Assembly (NCBI GenBank): GCA_001972305.1 | Contig: BDDD01001673.1 | Span: 65,124 to 129,123, forward strand | Direction: 5' to 3' | Origin: Cephalotus follicularis | Lineage: Eukaryota; Streptophyta; Magnoliopsida; Oxalidales; Cephalotaceae | Length of the DNA stretch: 64,000 bases | In this document: in pieces, positions 1 through 10,800 of the stretch | Position numbering within the stretch: position 1 is the first letter of the stretch | How the letters are laid out: each line of letters begins with the position of its first letter | Program-made: the position numbers and the translations under genes | The notes under the pieces: generated by a model | Databases searched by the model: none | Told to the model about the DNA's origin: nothing | Seen by the model: the letters and a program-made list of their open reading frames with translations, nothing else

Positions 1-333
1 ATTGAATTCCATCTTAAGTCACTGGTTTAATCAGCAGACATCGGGTGTCAAAGCGCAGACGCTTTGCGTTAAAGCGCAGACGCTTAGATTAAGGCGTCGA
101 TGGTTTGGTCATTTGTTCCTCTCCTCAAAACACTTCAACGGTAGATGCTTTGTTCATTGTCTCGACTGTTGCACAAAGCGCTGACGCTTTATTTTTGAGC
201 GTCGACGGTTTGGCCTGTTTCTGCAGTTTTTCGTGCTGTTTTGCGCTTTCAACGTTTTTCTTGCACACAAAGAAACTTGGTTAAACACAAATATGTTATC
301 ATCAAAACTAGGATTGAGACATAAATGTCAACA
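1..333 (-). mobile_element. Sirevirus-like copia LTR fragment (5' end of LTR, reversed)
   Basis: Read on the minus strand, the right end (TGTTGACATTTATG, then a match of about 60 bases) is the same LTR start seen at 32874. The left part is cut by the window edge. It carries several copies of a short motif of the form AAAGCGCAGACGCTT or GCGTCGACGGTTT (about 50-215), as in the LTRs at 21120-21390 and 33000-33450. It sits inside a gypsy LTR, so it is probably a nested insertion. No coding content. Confidence 0.75.
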
Positions 334-2203
334 AACCTTATGGATTGCTCTTCTATGGGATTGCCGACGAGGGTTGGTTTGTGCGGTGATTCGCGGACCA
401 CTGGATCGAGGTTCTCATACGCGATTGCCGACGAGAGTGGAGCCAGGCGATGATACGTTGGCCCCTTGGTGGATGTTCGTGATCTGCTATGTCTCTCAGG
501 GGGAGGTTCGGCCTGATCAGCCGAGAACCTCTGATTGAAACCGATTCATGTGGCGTCTATATCGGTATATACATGAGGGATGGTGCACTTCCCGCAGCCT
601 ATTTCTATCTCCAAATTGAAAGGGTTGTGTTGAAATTTTTGCCAAGGTGATTCCGGTAGAGCAGATGATGTGTTATGGCCAAGGTGGTTCCACCTGAGAT
701 GATTGTTGCTTGTGAGCAGGTACTAGTATTCCTTTGATCTGTTCGATCCTCGGAGTCCGAGGTCCTTGTTGTTGTGGCCTTCTGAGTTATTGATTTCCCA
801 GCACTTTACACTGTCTTGATATATGCATGTGAGTTGATGCCTAGGTCATGAGTCCTGCTGCTCTGACTACGTCTTTTGGCCTTTCTTGCCCTAGTGCTTG
901 GATATACATATCTCTTGCGTACTATTTTATTGTTGGCCCGTTGGGCTTAGCTCAATATGTTTTTCAGTGTCCTTTGATTGTGGATGCCTAAGGAATGCTT
1001 CGTTCTCACTCACTAGTCTTTTGAACTAACCCCTTTCCAGTTTTTTTATTGTGCTATGGTTGTTTTAAGGCTCCTCAGATCCACCGAACCAAGGCTTTCT
1101 TTTGTAAGGGTAGACCATGGCGCATGCACCTTCTCTAGCACTTCGACCAGTTTTACCTTCATGTATAGGGGCATACTTTGGGACATTTTATAATCTATGT
1201 ATGTATACATTCAATCATGTATCTTTATTGGAGATATTATGTATGAATTTCTTTTTGAAGGACTTCCGATATATATATATATCTTTAATGGTTTAATGTG
1301 TTGCATGGCTTCTCGGTAAGAGAATTGTAACTTATATATTCATATATATATATATATATATATATAAGTCTTGTTGTGAGTAGTAGGAGCTCTTGTACCG
1401 AGTAGTTGAGGATAAGGAGAAGGAAAAGAACTCTATGTGCAGAAAAGAAGTTTTAGACCATTGCACCTGGTTAGTCCTCGGTATTGCAAGCAGAGCTATG
1501 ATAGTCTGACTTCTTGGCTTAGGCTTTAGTCCGACCATCTAGTCGTTTGTGCGTAGTCTTCTCGGGGAGTTCAACTCCTCGGCTGCGTCTGTTGCGTGCT
1601 TTGAGGTTTAATGAAACATTGCGTTTTAGGGTTCCTCTTCCCAGGGCTTTTGCATGTTGGGGATATATCATGATATGGGAGTGTTATGGTATAGGCTTCC
1701 CCCTTGACCAACTCGTTTCTCGTTGGTGTGGGAACGGGTCGTGTCATATATGGTTATACTGTTGCACGCATAACATACTATTATATCTGTTGCATTCCAT
1801 TGCATCACACATTGTATTACCTACTCGACCAGTGGTCACTGACCCATTTTCATAATGGGTCAGGCTCATGTACAGGAGAAACCCCGAGGTGATCAGATGA
1901 ATTGGATCGCAACTCAGATTCTAATGTAGTAGTATGGTGGTGTTATCTACCTTGTGTATATATGGTGGATGTATAAGAGACATATTATATTTCAGCTTTT
2001 GACCTGCCGGCTTGTGGCAGCGCATAGGATATTGTATGGCATGATGTGTATATGGATGGGCTTATCTATATGGATATTGGATGTTTATCTTCCGCATGCA
2101 TATGGTATTTAAACTTTTAAATTTATGTCATTTTCATATATGGTATGGATGGACCTGCCACATGTTGAGCCTTGAGGTCTTCCTTGGGGTTCGGGGCGTG
2201 ACA
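334..2203 (+). mobile_element. Ty3/gypsy LTR, 3' portion, ending TGACA
   Basis: No gene here. The stretch ends GGGGCGTGACA exactly where copia coding sequence resumes at 2204. Two blocks match other gypsy LTRs in the window. About 350-440 (ATTGCCGACGAGGGTTGG type) and 1060-1170 resemble the Tekay-like LTR at 7020-7900. About 1830-2050 (GACCTGCCGGCTTGTGGCAG) matches 54330-54510, close to another TGACA end at 54852. I infer the right end of a gypsy LTR inserted into the Sirevirus gag-protease region; its left end lies outside the window. Confidence 0.6.
1332..1368. repeat. AT dinucleotide microsatellite
   Basis: Almost uninterrupted TA repeat within the gypsy LTR. It is probably length-variable. 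No function is implied. Confidence 0.85.
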
Positions 2204-3640
2204 CTAACCCCAAAGGACCCAAAATTTGTTGGGCACCTCAAGCAAACTTTTGATATTGTTTTTATAGATATGCTTGAAGGCATTTTCCAATAAGACACAA
2301 TGGTACTTGGATAGTTGATCCTCTAAGCATATGACTGGTGACAAAAGTTTATTTGTCAATTTCGAATCAAAGCAAGGAGGAGATTTGACCTTTGGAGACA
2401 ATGCTAAAGGACGAATCATGGGAGGTGGCTCCATAGGTAATGATCAAACTTCTATTTCTAATGTTTTGTAAGTTGATGGACTCAAACATAATCTATTGAG
2501 CATAAGTCAATTATGTGACAATGATTGTAGAGTCATGTTTGAAAAAGATTTTTGCAAAGTAATAGATATCAAAAATAACCTAACTAAATTTATTGGATAT
2601 AGACATGGAAATGTTCATGTAGTAGATATAAATGACTTACAAAATCAAAATGTCAAATGTCTAGTATCCATAAATGATGATAGTTGGTTATGACATAGGA
2701 GACTTGGTGATGTTGGTATGACAACCATTTCAAAGACTTTAAAATATGATATAGTTAAAGGGCTTCCTAAAATTAATTTTGCAAAGATAAATTTTATGAA
2801 GCTTGTCAACATGGGAAGCAAACTAGAACATCTTTTAGGAGTAAGAATGTAGTCTCTACAACTAGGCCATTACAACTATTACATATTGATTTATTTGGAT
2901 CTATAGGTGTGAGAAGTCTAGGTGATAAATCATATGCTATGGTTATAGTTGATGACTTTTCAAGATATACATGGACAATCTTCCTTGCACATAAAAATGA
3001 AGCTTTTAAAGAATTTTTACATTTTTGTAAATTTGTTTAAAAAGAAAAAGACACTTCTATTTTAACTATTAGAAGTGATCATGGTAAAGACTTTGAAAAC
3101 CATTTTTTTGAAAACTTTTGTAATGAAAATGGTTTTATTCATGAGTTCTCTACACCTAGAACACCTCTACAAAATGGGGTTGTTGAAAAGAAGAATAGAA
3201 CTCTACAAGAAATGTCTATACTATTTTAAATGAAAACCATTTGCCAAAATATTTTTGGGCCAAGGCCGTAAATACTTATTGTTATGTTTTGAACCAAATA
3301 TCGATAAGGCCAATTCTCAAAAAGACTCCATATGAATTATGGAGGGGGAGAAAGCCTAACATTAGTTACTTTCATGCGTTTGGATGCAAATGTTTCATTC
3401 ACAACAACGGAAGGGATCATCTAGGTAAGTTTGATTCCAAAGTCATCGAATGTATTTTTCTTGGCTATTCTAGTACAAGTAGAGCTTATAGATGTTTTAA
3501 TAAGAGAACACTACTTGCAGAAGAATCTATGCATGTCATTTTTTATGAATCTAACCGTTTGCTTCCAAAAGAAGTAACTAACAATGATTATATAGATTTT
3601 GCTGAAAAAGGAATTGATAAGCTAAGTCTTGAAGATAGCA
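2204..3640 (+). pseudogene. Sirevirus pol, protease-integrase part (decayed)
   Basis: Ty1/copia polyprotein remains. Just after 2204 the reading suggests the end of gag/start of protease. The segment 2496-2693 is the typical linker before integrase, with the N-LLSISQLCD motif. The pre-integrase zinc region (W-L-stop-H-R-R-L-G-D, about 2685-2715) has lost its reading frame. The integrase core runs about 2870-3230: DDFSRYTW at about 2952, then SDHG, then TPRTPLQNGVVE with the conserved Glu. The integrase C-terminal part (KTPYELWRGRKPN, then FGCKCF) is in the open segment from 3241. In-frame stops at about 2693, 3038 and 3229, plus frameshifts, make it inactive. Integrase would insert the element's cDNA into the host genome. 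Gag and the 5' LTR are missing on the left, replaced by the gypsy LTR. Confidence 0.85.
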
Positions 3641-5346
3641 AAAAGGAGGAGCCTATACAAGGAGTAACCCGTCAAGAAAGCTATCAAGAAGCTCTTCATG
3701 ACAAGATTTTGAAGGTAGTGAAAGGACATCCTCATGAGGCTATTATAGGTAATCCTAGACAAGGTATAGTTACTAGGTATTCTATCAATCATAATTATAT
3801 TGCTTTTCTTTCTCAAATTGAGCCTAAAAATATAAAAGAGGTTGAGAAAGATGAAAATTGGATGATAGCTATGCAAGAAGAATTAAACCAATTTGATCGT
3901 AATAAATTATGGAACTTAGTACCTCGACCTAATGATCATCATATAATTCGTACTAAATGGGTATATTGCAATAAAATGGATGATCAAGGAATAATTGTTA
4001 CAAACAAAGCTAGGTTAGTAGCTAAGGGATATTCCCAAGAATAAGAAATTGATTTTGATGAGTCATATGCACCTGTAACTATATTAGAATCCATTCGTAT
4101 TTGGCTAGCATATGCATCATATAAAGATTTTACACTTTTTGAAATGGATGTAAAAAGTGTGTTTTTAAATGGTTTAATAAAGGAGGAAGTGTATGTAGAA
4201 CAACCTCCTGGTTTTGAAGATCTACATTTTTCAAACCATGTTTTTAAACCTTCAAAAGCATTATATGGTTTGAAACAAGCTCCTAGAGCTTGGTATGAAA
4301 AGCTTAGCGGCTATCTCATTAAAAATGATTTTAAAAGAGGCTCAATAGATATAACTGTTTTTACAAAATCTCTCAATGAAGATATTTTAATTGTGCAAAT
4401 ATATGTTGATGATATAATATTTGGTTCTACTAATGAGAGCTTGTGCAAGGAATTTTCTCAAATTATGCAAGATGAGTTCGAAATGAGCGTGATGGAAGAA
4501 CTCAACTTTTTCCTTGGACTACAAATAAAACAACTCAAAGACGACATTTTCATCAACCAATCCAAATACATCAAAGATCTACTCAAAAGATTTGGAATGG
4601 ATAATGCAAAAAAGAGCAAAACTCCAATAAGCACAACTATAAGGTTAGACAAAGATGAGCAAGGTAAGCTCGTTGACCAAAAACTCTATAGGAGTATGAT
4701 TGACTCATTGCTTTATCTAACTGCTAGTAGACCAGATATTCTGTTCAGTGTATGTTTATGTGCTTGTTTTCAAGCATGTCCAAAAGAATCACACTTACAT
4801 GCTGTGAAACGTATTTTTAAATATTTAGCATATACACCTACCTTAGGACTATGGTATCCTAGAAACTCCTCTTTTGACTTGCATACATATTCGGATGCTG
4901 ATTTTGGAGGATATAAAATAGATAGAAAAAGCACTAGTGGCAATTGCCAATTCTTAGGAAATATGCTCATTTCTTAGTTTAGAAAGAAACAAAATTCGGT
5001 AGCACTTTCCAATACAGAAGCTGAGTATATTGCAGCAGGAAGTTGTTGTGAACAAGTCATATGGATGAAACAATAACTCTTAAATTATGGCTTCAAATTT
5101 GAAAATGTGCCTATAAGATGTGATAACACTAGTGCAATATGCTTAGGTAAAAATCCTGTGCACCATTCTAGAACTAAGCATATAGATATAAGATATCATT
5201 TTGTAAAAGATCACATAGAAAAAACAGATGTCGAACTAATCTTCATGCCTACTCAGGACAAAATTGCGGATATCTTCACTAAACCCTTTGATGAGCAAAC
5301 CTTTTCAAAATTTAGAATGGAATTAGGTTTATGTGATATTGAATGA
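3641..5346 (+). pseudogene. Sirevirus pol, reverse transcriptase-RNase H part (decayed)
   Basis: Reverse transcriptase begins around 3830 (ENWMIAMQEELNQF, then LWNLVPRP and TKWVY). It continues through MDVKSVFLNG at 4144 and YGLKQAPRAWYEKL, and has an intact YVDD catalytic motif at 4402-4413. The connection and RNase H part follows (Y-SDADFGGYKIDRKSTSG at about 4890), then the TEAEY motif at about 5018 and DNTSAICLGKNP-HHSRTKHIDIRYHF at 5122-5200. The ORF ends with the typical ADIFTKP tail and a TGA at 5344-5346. Stops at 4042, 4975 (a Trp codon in relatives) and about 5072 break the frame. A second copy of the same terminal RNase H sequence lies reversed at 44753-45058. The order INT-RT-RH is that of Ty1/copia, and an extra ORF downstream points to the Sirevirus lineage. 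Confidence 0.9.
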
Positions 5347-5731
5347 ATGATATGATTATATGATTATGTGTTGTTGCTTGATGTCTTTATATGATTGTTC
5401 ATGCTTCACTTACATTCATTAAATCCTTCAATTTTTTAAATTAGAAATCTGCAGAAAACAGAGCAAGCACCGACGCTTAAAAGATAAGCTTCAGCAGTTA
5501 ATACTGCGATTTTAATGTTTTGTTTTTGATAAGCGACACTGCTTTAAGAAAAGCGTCAACGCTTAAGAAGCATTTTATAGAAGAAAGCGACATATGTTAG
5601 TCATTTGTTACAAAACCATATCTTTTCAAACCTTTTCTCTGGTGATTTTGAGGCGAAACCAAGTCGAATATCTTTTCTAAACTTCTCATAAACACCATAT
5701 CCTATCATTTCTTCATAAAATCTGCTCGAAA
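5347..5731 (+). other. Spacer between pol and env-like ORF
   Basis: AT-rich, with no ORF of note. Around 5465-5590 it holds several degenerate copies of the ACCGACGCTTAA / GCGTCAACGCTTAAG motif. The matching spacer of the reversed copy at 44461-44640 has the same kind of motif, so it belongs to the element and is not a later insertion. Confidence 0.6.
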
Positions 5732-6066
5732 ATGTTGAGAACAAAGAATGTTGAGGTAGGAGAAAGCTCAAGAAGGAGAAAAAGCATTGGAAGAAAAATA
5801 AGGACTAGAGATGCTGGATATCAAGCTCCATAAGAAAAAATACCTGAAGGAATAAAGTATCCCCAAGCCTATTTTGAAAGAAAAATCTTAGTAGGAAAAA
5901 CCCTAGATTTTGATTTTGGCATAAATTAAGGTTTTCCTATAGTAGATTGGCTGAATGCTCAAGAATTAGGACATCTATTTACAATAAATCTGCTTCACTA
6001 TCCAGATTTAATGAAGGAATTTTATGTTAACATTCTTCCTAGTTTTGATGTGAAGTTGTTTACTAG
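5732..6066 (+). pseudogene. Env-like / plant transposon-protein ORF, N-terminal part
   Basis: Start chosen at the ATG at 5732. The readable protein aligns by eye with residues 1-75 of the better preserved copy at 43292-44260 (minus strand). Shared stretches are PQAYFERKILVG versus PEAYFNLKILVG, LDFDF, GFPIV-W and LMKEFY. Two stops (about 5831 and 5927) break it. At 6066 it is cut by the chromovirus LTR. The ORF resumes at 32003, but about 180 codons are missing between the two parts. An extra ORF downstream of pol is a known trait of many Sireviruses. The FY-containing core resembles the plant transposon-protein domain found in such ORFs. Its function is unknown. Confidence 0.7.
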
Positions 6067-6331
6067 TGTAACGACCCGCATTAATTTTGGATAAATTGAT
6101 GTTGGGGGCTTGGGGGAAATTTTTTTTTCTCTCCTTGGTTGTGTTGGTTTGGGCTTCTCCTTCTTGGTTATGTGTTTGTTGGTTTTGGGCTTGGTGGAGG
6201 CCCAATGGTTGCCTATGGTTTGAGTATGTGGTTAAGTTATAAGAGAGGTTTAGTTGGTGTTGGGAGATGTGCAAAGCTTGCTTAAGAAGTTTGGTTGTTG
6301 GTTTCGGCAGACGTCTTATCCATCTTTCACA

Positions 6332-6338
6332 TATAAAG
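6332..6338 (+). promoter_or_regulatory. Candidate TATA box of the chromovirus LTR
   Basis: TATAAAG about 265 bases into the LTR. The equivalent place in the 3' LTR (about 27007) reads TCTAAAG, so that copy of the box is mutated. Position and sequence suit a U3 promoter; this is inference only. Confidence 0.4.
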
Positions 6339-9300
6339 AAGGAATTGGGAGAGTGAGCCTTCATCTTTCATCCTCTTCTTTGTCTTTCTTCTGAAGCTTT
6401 GAGCGCTGTTTGAGGTGGGAACTTTCTTTCACCCGTCTACGCGTTTGGCAGGTAAGAGTTCTCCTCAGTTTGTTTGGTGCGTTGCATGGTTGGTGCAGGC
6501 GCAATTTTTGAGGCCGGGGAAGAGCTTCGCCTTGGTTTTCATGGTTGTATGTGGTTCTTGCATAACTTCAGAGATGTTGTTCATGGCAGCTAAGCGTTGT
6601 TGTGTGTTGGTCTTACAGAGGAAGATCTAGGCTCGGAGCCCTCGCAACAAGGGAGCTAGCTGAGAAAATGTTGATACTAGTGAGTGGGATGTACTTCTTT
6701 CTATCAATTGATAACTGAGAGTTGTTGTCTATATGCCTTCCATGATATTACCTTTGACTAGGATTTCTTCTCCTGTCATCTTGTTGATATTGCATGAGAA
6801 TACTGCTTTGCCTGGGTTGAACTTGTTGTTTCCCCTTTCTTGTTGAGTATTCATGCTTTATTTGATATCATGTGTTGTTGTCCTTGGATACTGGTTACTG
6901 GGTGCTGGTTACTTGGCTTTGTATGAGATTTCCAGCACCAGATGGTCTAAGTGGTGATACACTTCCCTCTGTTATCTCATCAAGGGTGGAGTTGAGCGGT
7001 GATTCGCGGGCCCCTTGTACGATATTAACACTATGTGATTGCCGACGAGGTAGCTTCTCGATCGAGGTTCACCTAGTGTAGTGCTGAGCTCATGATTGTC
7101 GACGGGGGTTGGCTTTCGTAGCCCATCGTTCGAGGTTCATGTAGTGTGGTGCGCCAACGTATGATTTGCCAGGGGAGGAGTGCTTGCGTAGCCCTTCTAC
7201 CGATGTTCATGCGGTGCTCTGAAAGTGGGTATCTATATTGAGTATATGAGGGATGTGTTCAATCCTGTAGCCCATGACCGCGTTGATAGAACGTCAACAG
7301 AGCTTATTATGTAAGCTGCCAAGGTGGTTCCGGCTATGAAAGTGTGTGAGTCGATTGTACATGTGCGTGTGTGAAATGTGCTTGTGATTGATACAGTACC
7401 AGTAGTCCCCTTGAGAATTGTTGATCCCTAGAGTTGATCTTTTGTTGATCCTGTGATCCTCAGCATGTTCATATATATATAAACTATTGTTTACCTTCTT
7501 TCCTTGAGGTCAGTCATTGAGTTGGCAGCTCTGACGTCTCTTCGGACTTTCCTTTGTTATCGATATCCTTGTATACTTTCACCTCTACTTTGTTTTGTTG
7601 AGCAAGGGAGAAGGGTTGTCCTCGGCCCAGTTGGGGCAGGGCACGTTCACCTTGACTCTTGGCACCCTGGTGGAAGTGGGTCACCCAGGATACTCTTTGA
7701 TCTTAATCACTAGTCAGTTGGACTAATCCCCTCTCAGTTTTGTGTGTAGAGGGAGCGGGGCAGCAGTGTTCTTGCGATCTACTAAGGACAGCTTGTTGAG
7801 AGAGGTAGACACCGGACGCAGCACCTTAGGATGGCTCCTAGGCCGCAGACACCTTCATGCATTTGGGGACATTCATGGGGTTTTGTATAGATTTTGTTAA
7901 TATCAATGTCATGTAAGACCTTCTTGTAAACTGTGTAAAACTCTTGGATGTTGGGCGTCCTCGGCAGTTTGCCCGGGACCGTGTATATAATTCATTCTTT
8001 TGTTTTATATACTTGTTGTTTGTGCTGTTCTCTCAGCCTTGGCGCTGTTTTTGGCTTAGTGTTTGGGTGTGCAGGGGCGACGTAAAAGTTCGGGGGTTGT
8101 TTGACCCTGGGCAGGGTAGCAGGTCTTCCCAGCCCTGGCCTTGGTGAAACTGCAGTGTTTCTCCTCGGGTCTTTCGTGCGTGGCACCTCTGCTGAGATGC
8201 CGGGGGAAAGGGGTGGCTTGATCACGGTTGGTCAAACATTTAGGTTGACCTTGCAGCTCGGGTTGGTTGACCCTAAGATGAGGTCTGGTGGCGTCCCCGG
8301 GCACTGTTCCCGGCATACCATAGGTGGTAGGTTGAGGTAAGCAGTTTTCCTTAGTTTTGCCCGACCTCCCGACCTCGGACCAGCTTGGTCCTTTGAGACG
8401 TTTTGGTGGGTGAGGCCTGGTGGATCCCTTGGGCACCTGGCCGGGGAGAGTTTTCATCTCCATAGTGTAGTTCGAGTGTTGGTGGGACCTCGGGTGGTTG
8501 TCCCATGCGCTTGGCGTTTGTCCCCGGGCCCTTGTGTTGACCCCAGGCTTAGCTTTTGTTAAGTGTTGCCGTCCAATGAGGACATGTCCGAGGATGGTTC
8601 ATCCTGGGAAGGCATGTCTTATGACACGACCCGTCCCTTTAACCTTACCCTAACTGACGAGCTGTGCCATACTTGACTTCTTAACTCTATTATCACCATT
8701 TCTACTCAGCCTTAATATTTAAATCTCATAACCATAACAATTATATTATTTATTATCATTATTTATCCAATGTATAGGGTGGAAATTCCTGCAGAAAAAC
8801 TGCAAGAGTTCCCCTTAAAAATGGACATTTCTCAAAAAAAAAATTTCACCTGTACAAAATCACAGTTTATATATATCCACACTCCCGAAGGAGGAATCAA
8901 CAGTTCATTCTAGTTCTACTCTATCACAGGATCATCACAATCATGCCTGTCTCATTATATTTACTATATAATTATAACTCATCAAATAAATTAATAGCTC
9001 AACATATCACATATGCACATAATCAGAATATCCCGAATGTCCCAAATGCATGTATGTGAGGTTGGCCAAAACTGCCGACATGAGGTGCCTGACTCGCGTG
9101 GTCTACCTTTAACTACTTCAAAACTGGTGGATCAGGTGGATCATCCTTTGTTGTCGCATCTGAAAACAAATCACTGTGAGGGGTTAGTCCAAGTGACTAA
9201 GTAAGTGAGAACAAAACATTCCCCGTTGCATCCATCAAAAAAAATTGGATGCGCTGAAGGAAATATGCCATGATTTAGATTATAAACCATACTGAGTGAA

Positions 9301-9639
9301 ATCAATGAATAAAGAAAATAAAATCATGGCTCCATGAAAGATCACTCTAACTCAACAATGTAATAACAGAAGAATCCATGAAGTAACATCAGTGTTCAAA
9401 CAGTGCTTACCAACAAGATAGAATTATAATGAAATCAATATGAATGAATAACAAGAATCCGAACATGATCATAAATAATAACTCAAAGTATGTGCCCATA
9501 AAGGAAATCATAAAATCCGGGGATACTGGTACAACTATAATGTCATAATCATATATCATGTCATCATCACATAACTGCTGCAGCAATAATAATAGGCCAA
9601 TAGGCTACAGGATGTGTACATCATCCTTCATACACCGGT

Positions 9640-9780
9640 GCAGAGTGCATATGGTAAGCGGCACGCACCCCACAACCACCAAGGGCATACGTGTAAGCGG
9701 CATGTACCCCACCTCTTACGATGGGTGTACATGTAAGCGGCACGTACCCCATCCTTTCCGATGGGAGTACATGTAAGCAA
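9640..9780. repeat. Short tandem repeat, about 47-bp unit
   Basis: Three to four diverged units of the type ATGTAAGCGGCACGTACCCC inside the solo LTR. Each unit has a conserved GTAAGCGGCA core. Confidence 0.6.
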
Positions 9781-10199
9781 CATCATAAGGGTACCAGCAT
9801 CAGAATATAAAACACAATATCACATACCATAATGATAAACATCAGGGAAGGTGACATTATCACCCAGAGCCAGAATAACCATATACACATCAAAAATATC
9901 ATATATCACAACAATGGTATAATGAGTATCGAAATGAAATACGGGATCCAAATCCCGATCGAACAATCAAATAACAAGAGACCGAAAAAGGGCACATGTC
10001 ATATAAAGTTTCAAAGACAATAAAATAGAGGAAGGGAATGTCCCACTCACAGATTTACAGAATCGACTAATGCGGTCTAACCCCTCGATGCTCCGGATCG
10101 GATACATGATTCTCGTCTACAATAGCATTATATAGATATCTCATTAATTACATTTCCTACGCTTATACATATAAAATGCATGAAATGCATATATGAGCT

Positions 10200-10800
10200 A
10201 CTTTATGCATTAACATATCGTATCGAAGTAAAACTTTCAAGATCATAATTAAAATATCCCAGTAGTCTATCATTAGAAAATCAAGTAAAACCGACAAGCT
10301 AAGCTCCAGTCTTCTTTGTAAAGTCGTTGCTAAACGTGTTTTCAGCAAAAGAAAAAGTTAAAGCTCATTTACCATTTTTAAAGATCAAATAGAGTTGAAA
10401 CTTTGAAAAAAGTGTTTATTCCTACCCAAAAGCCTCCCACTAAAAAATGAAGTCAAACCGATAACCGGAGCTATGAGCTACTTTGAAAAACTAAGGTTTG
10501 AACTCTTTTTCCGTAAAAACTGCAAAAACGAGACTTTTTGGCCAAAATCATATCCGTTTGACACCAAACTTTCAGGAATGTGTTTAAACATATCTAAGAT
10601 CTTGATTCTAAAAAATAAATTCAAACGGATAAGCAGAGCTATAAGCTCCTTTGTAAAATTACCGTTTAAAAAAGATTTTAAGCGTAAATTCGAACTTTTC
10701 GGTCCAAACCAAATCTTTTTGGCACGAAAATTTACAGATAATATTTAAACCTATCATAAAGTCTACCATTAAAATTTCAAGACAATCGGACCACTCTAAG
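10200..10800. repeat. Degenerate repeats of about 120-190 bp
   Basis: Similar blocks recur: AACTTT-AAGATC or AGGAAT, then CTAT-ATTA, AAATCAAG or TTCAAAC, then GAGCTATAAGCTC-CTTTG, then CGTTT-AAA. The spacing is uneven. They look like old tandem duplications inside the LTR. Confidence 0.4.

Noticed and set aside
8056-8463. Antisense ORF of 135 codons in the chromovirus 5' LTR, repeated at 28745-29152
   Set aside because: It is present twice only because the LTRs are copies. Pro- and Arg-rich low-complexity translation with no recognisable domain.
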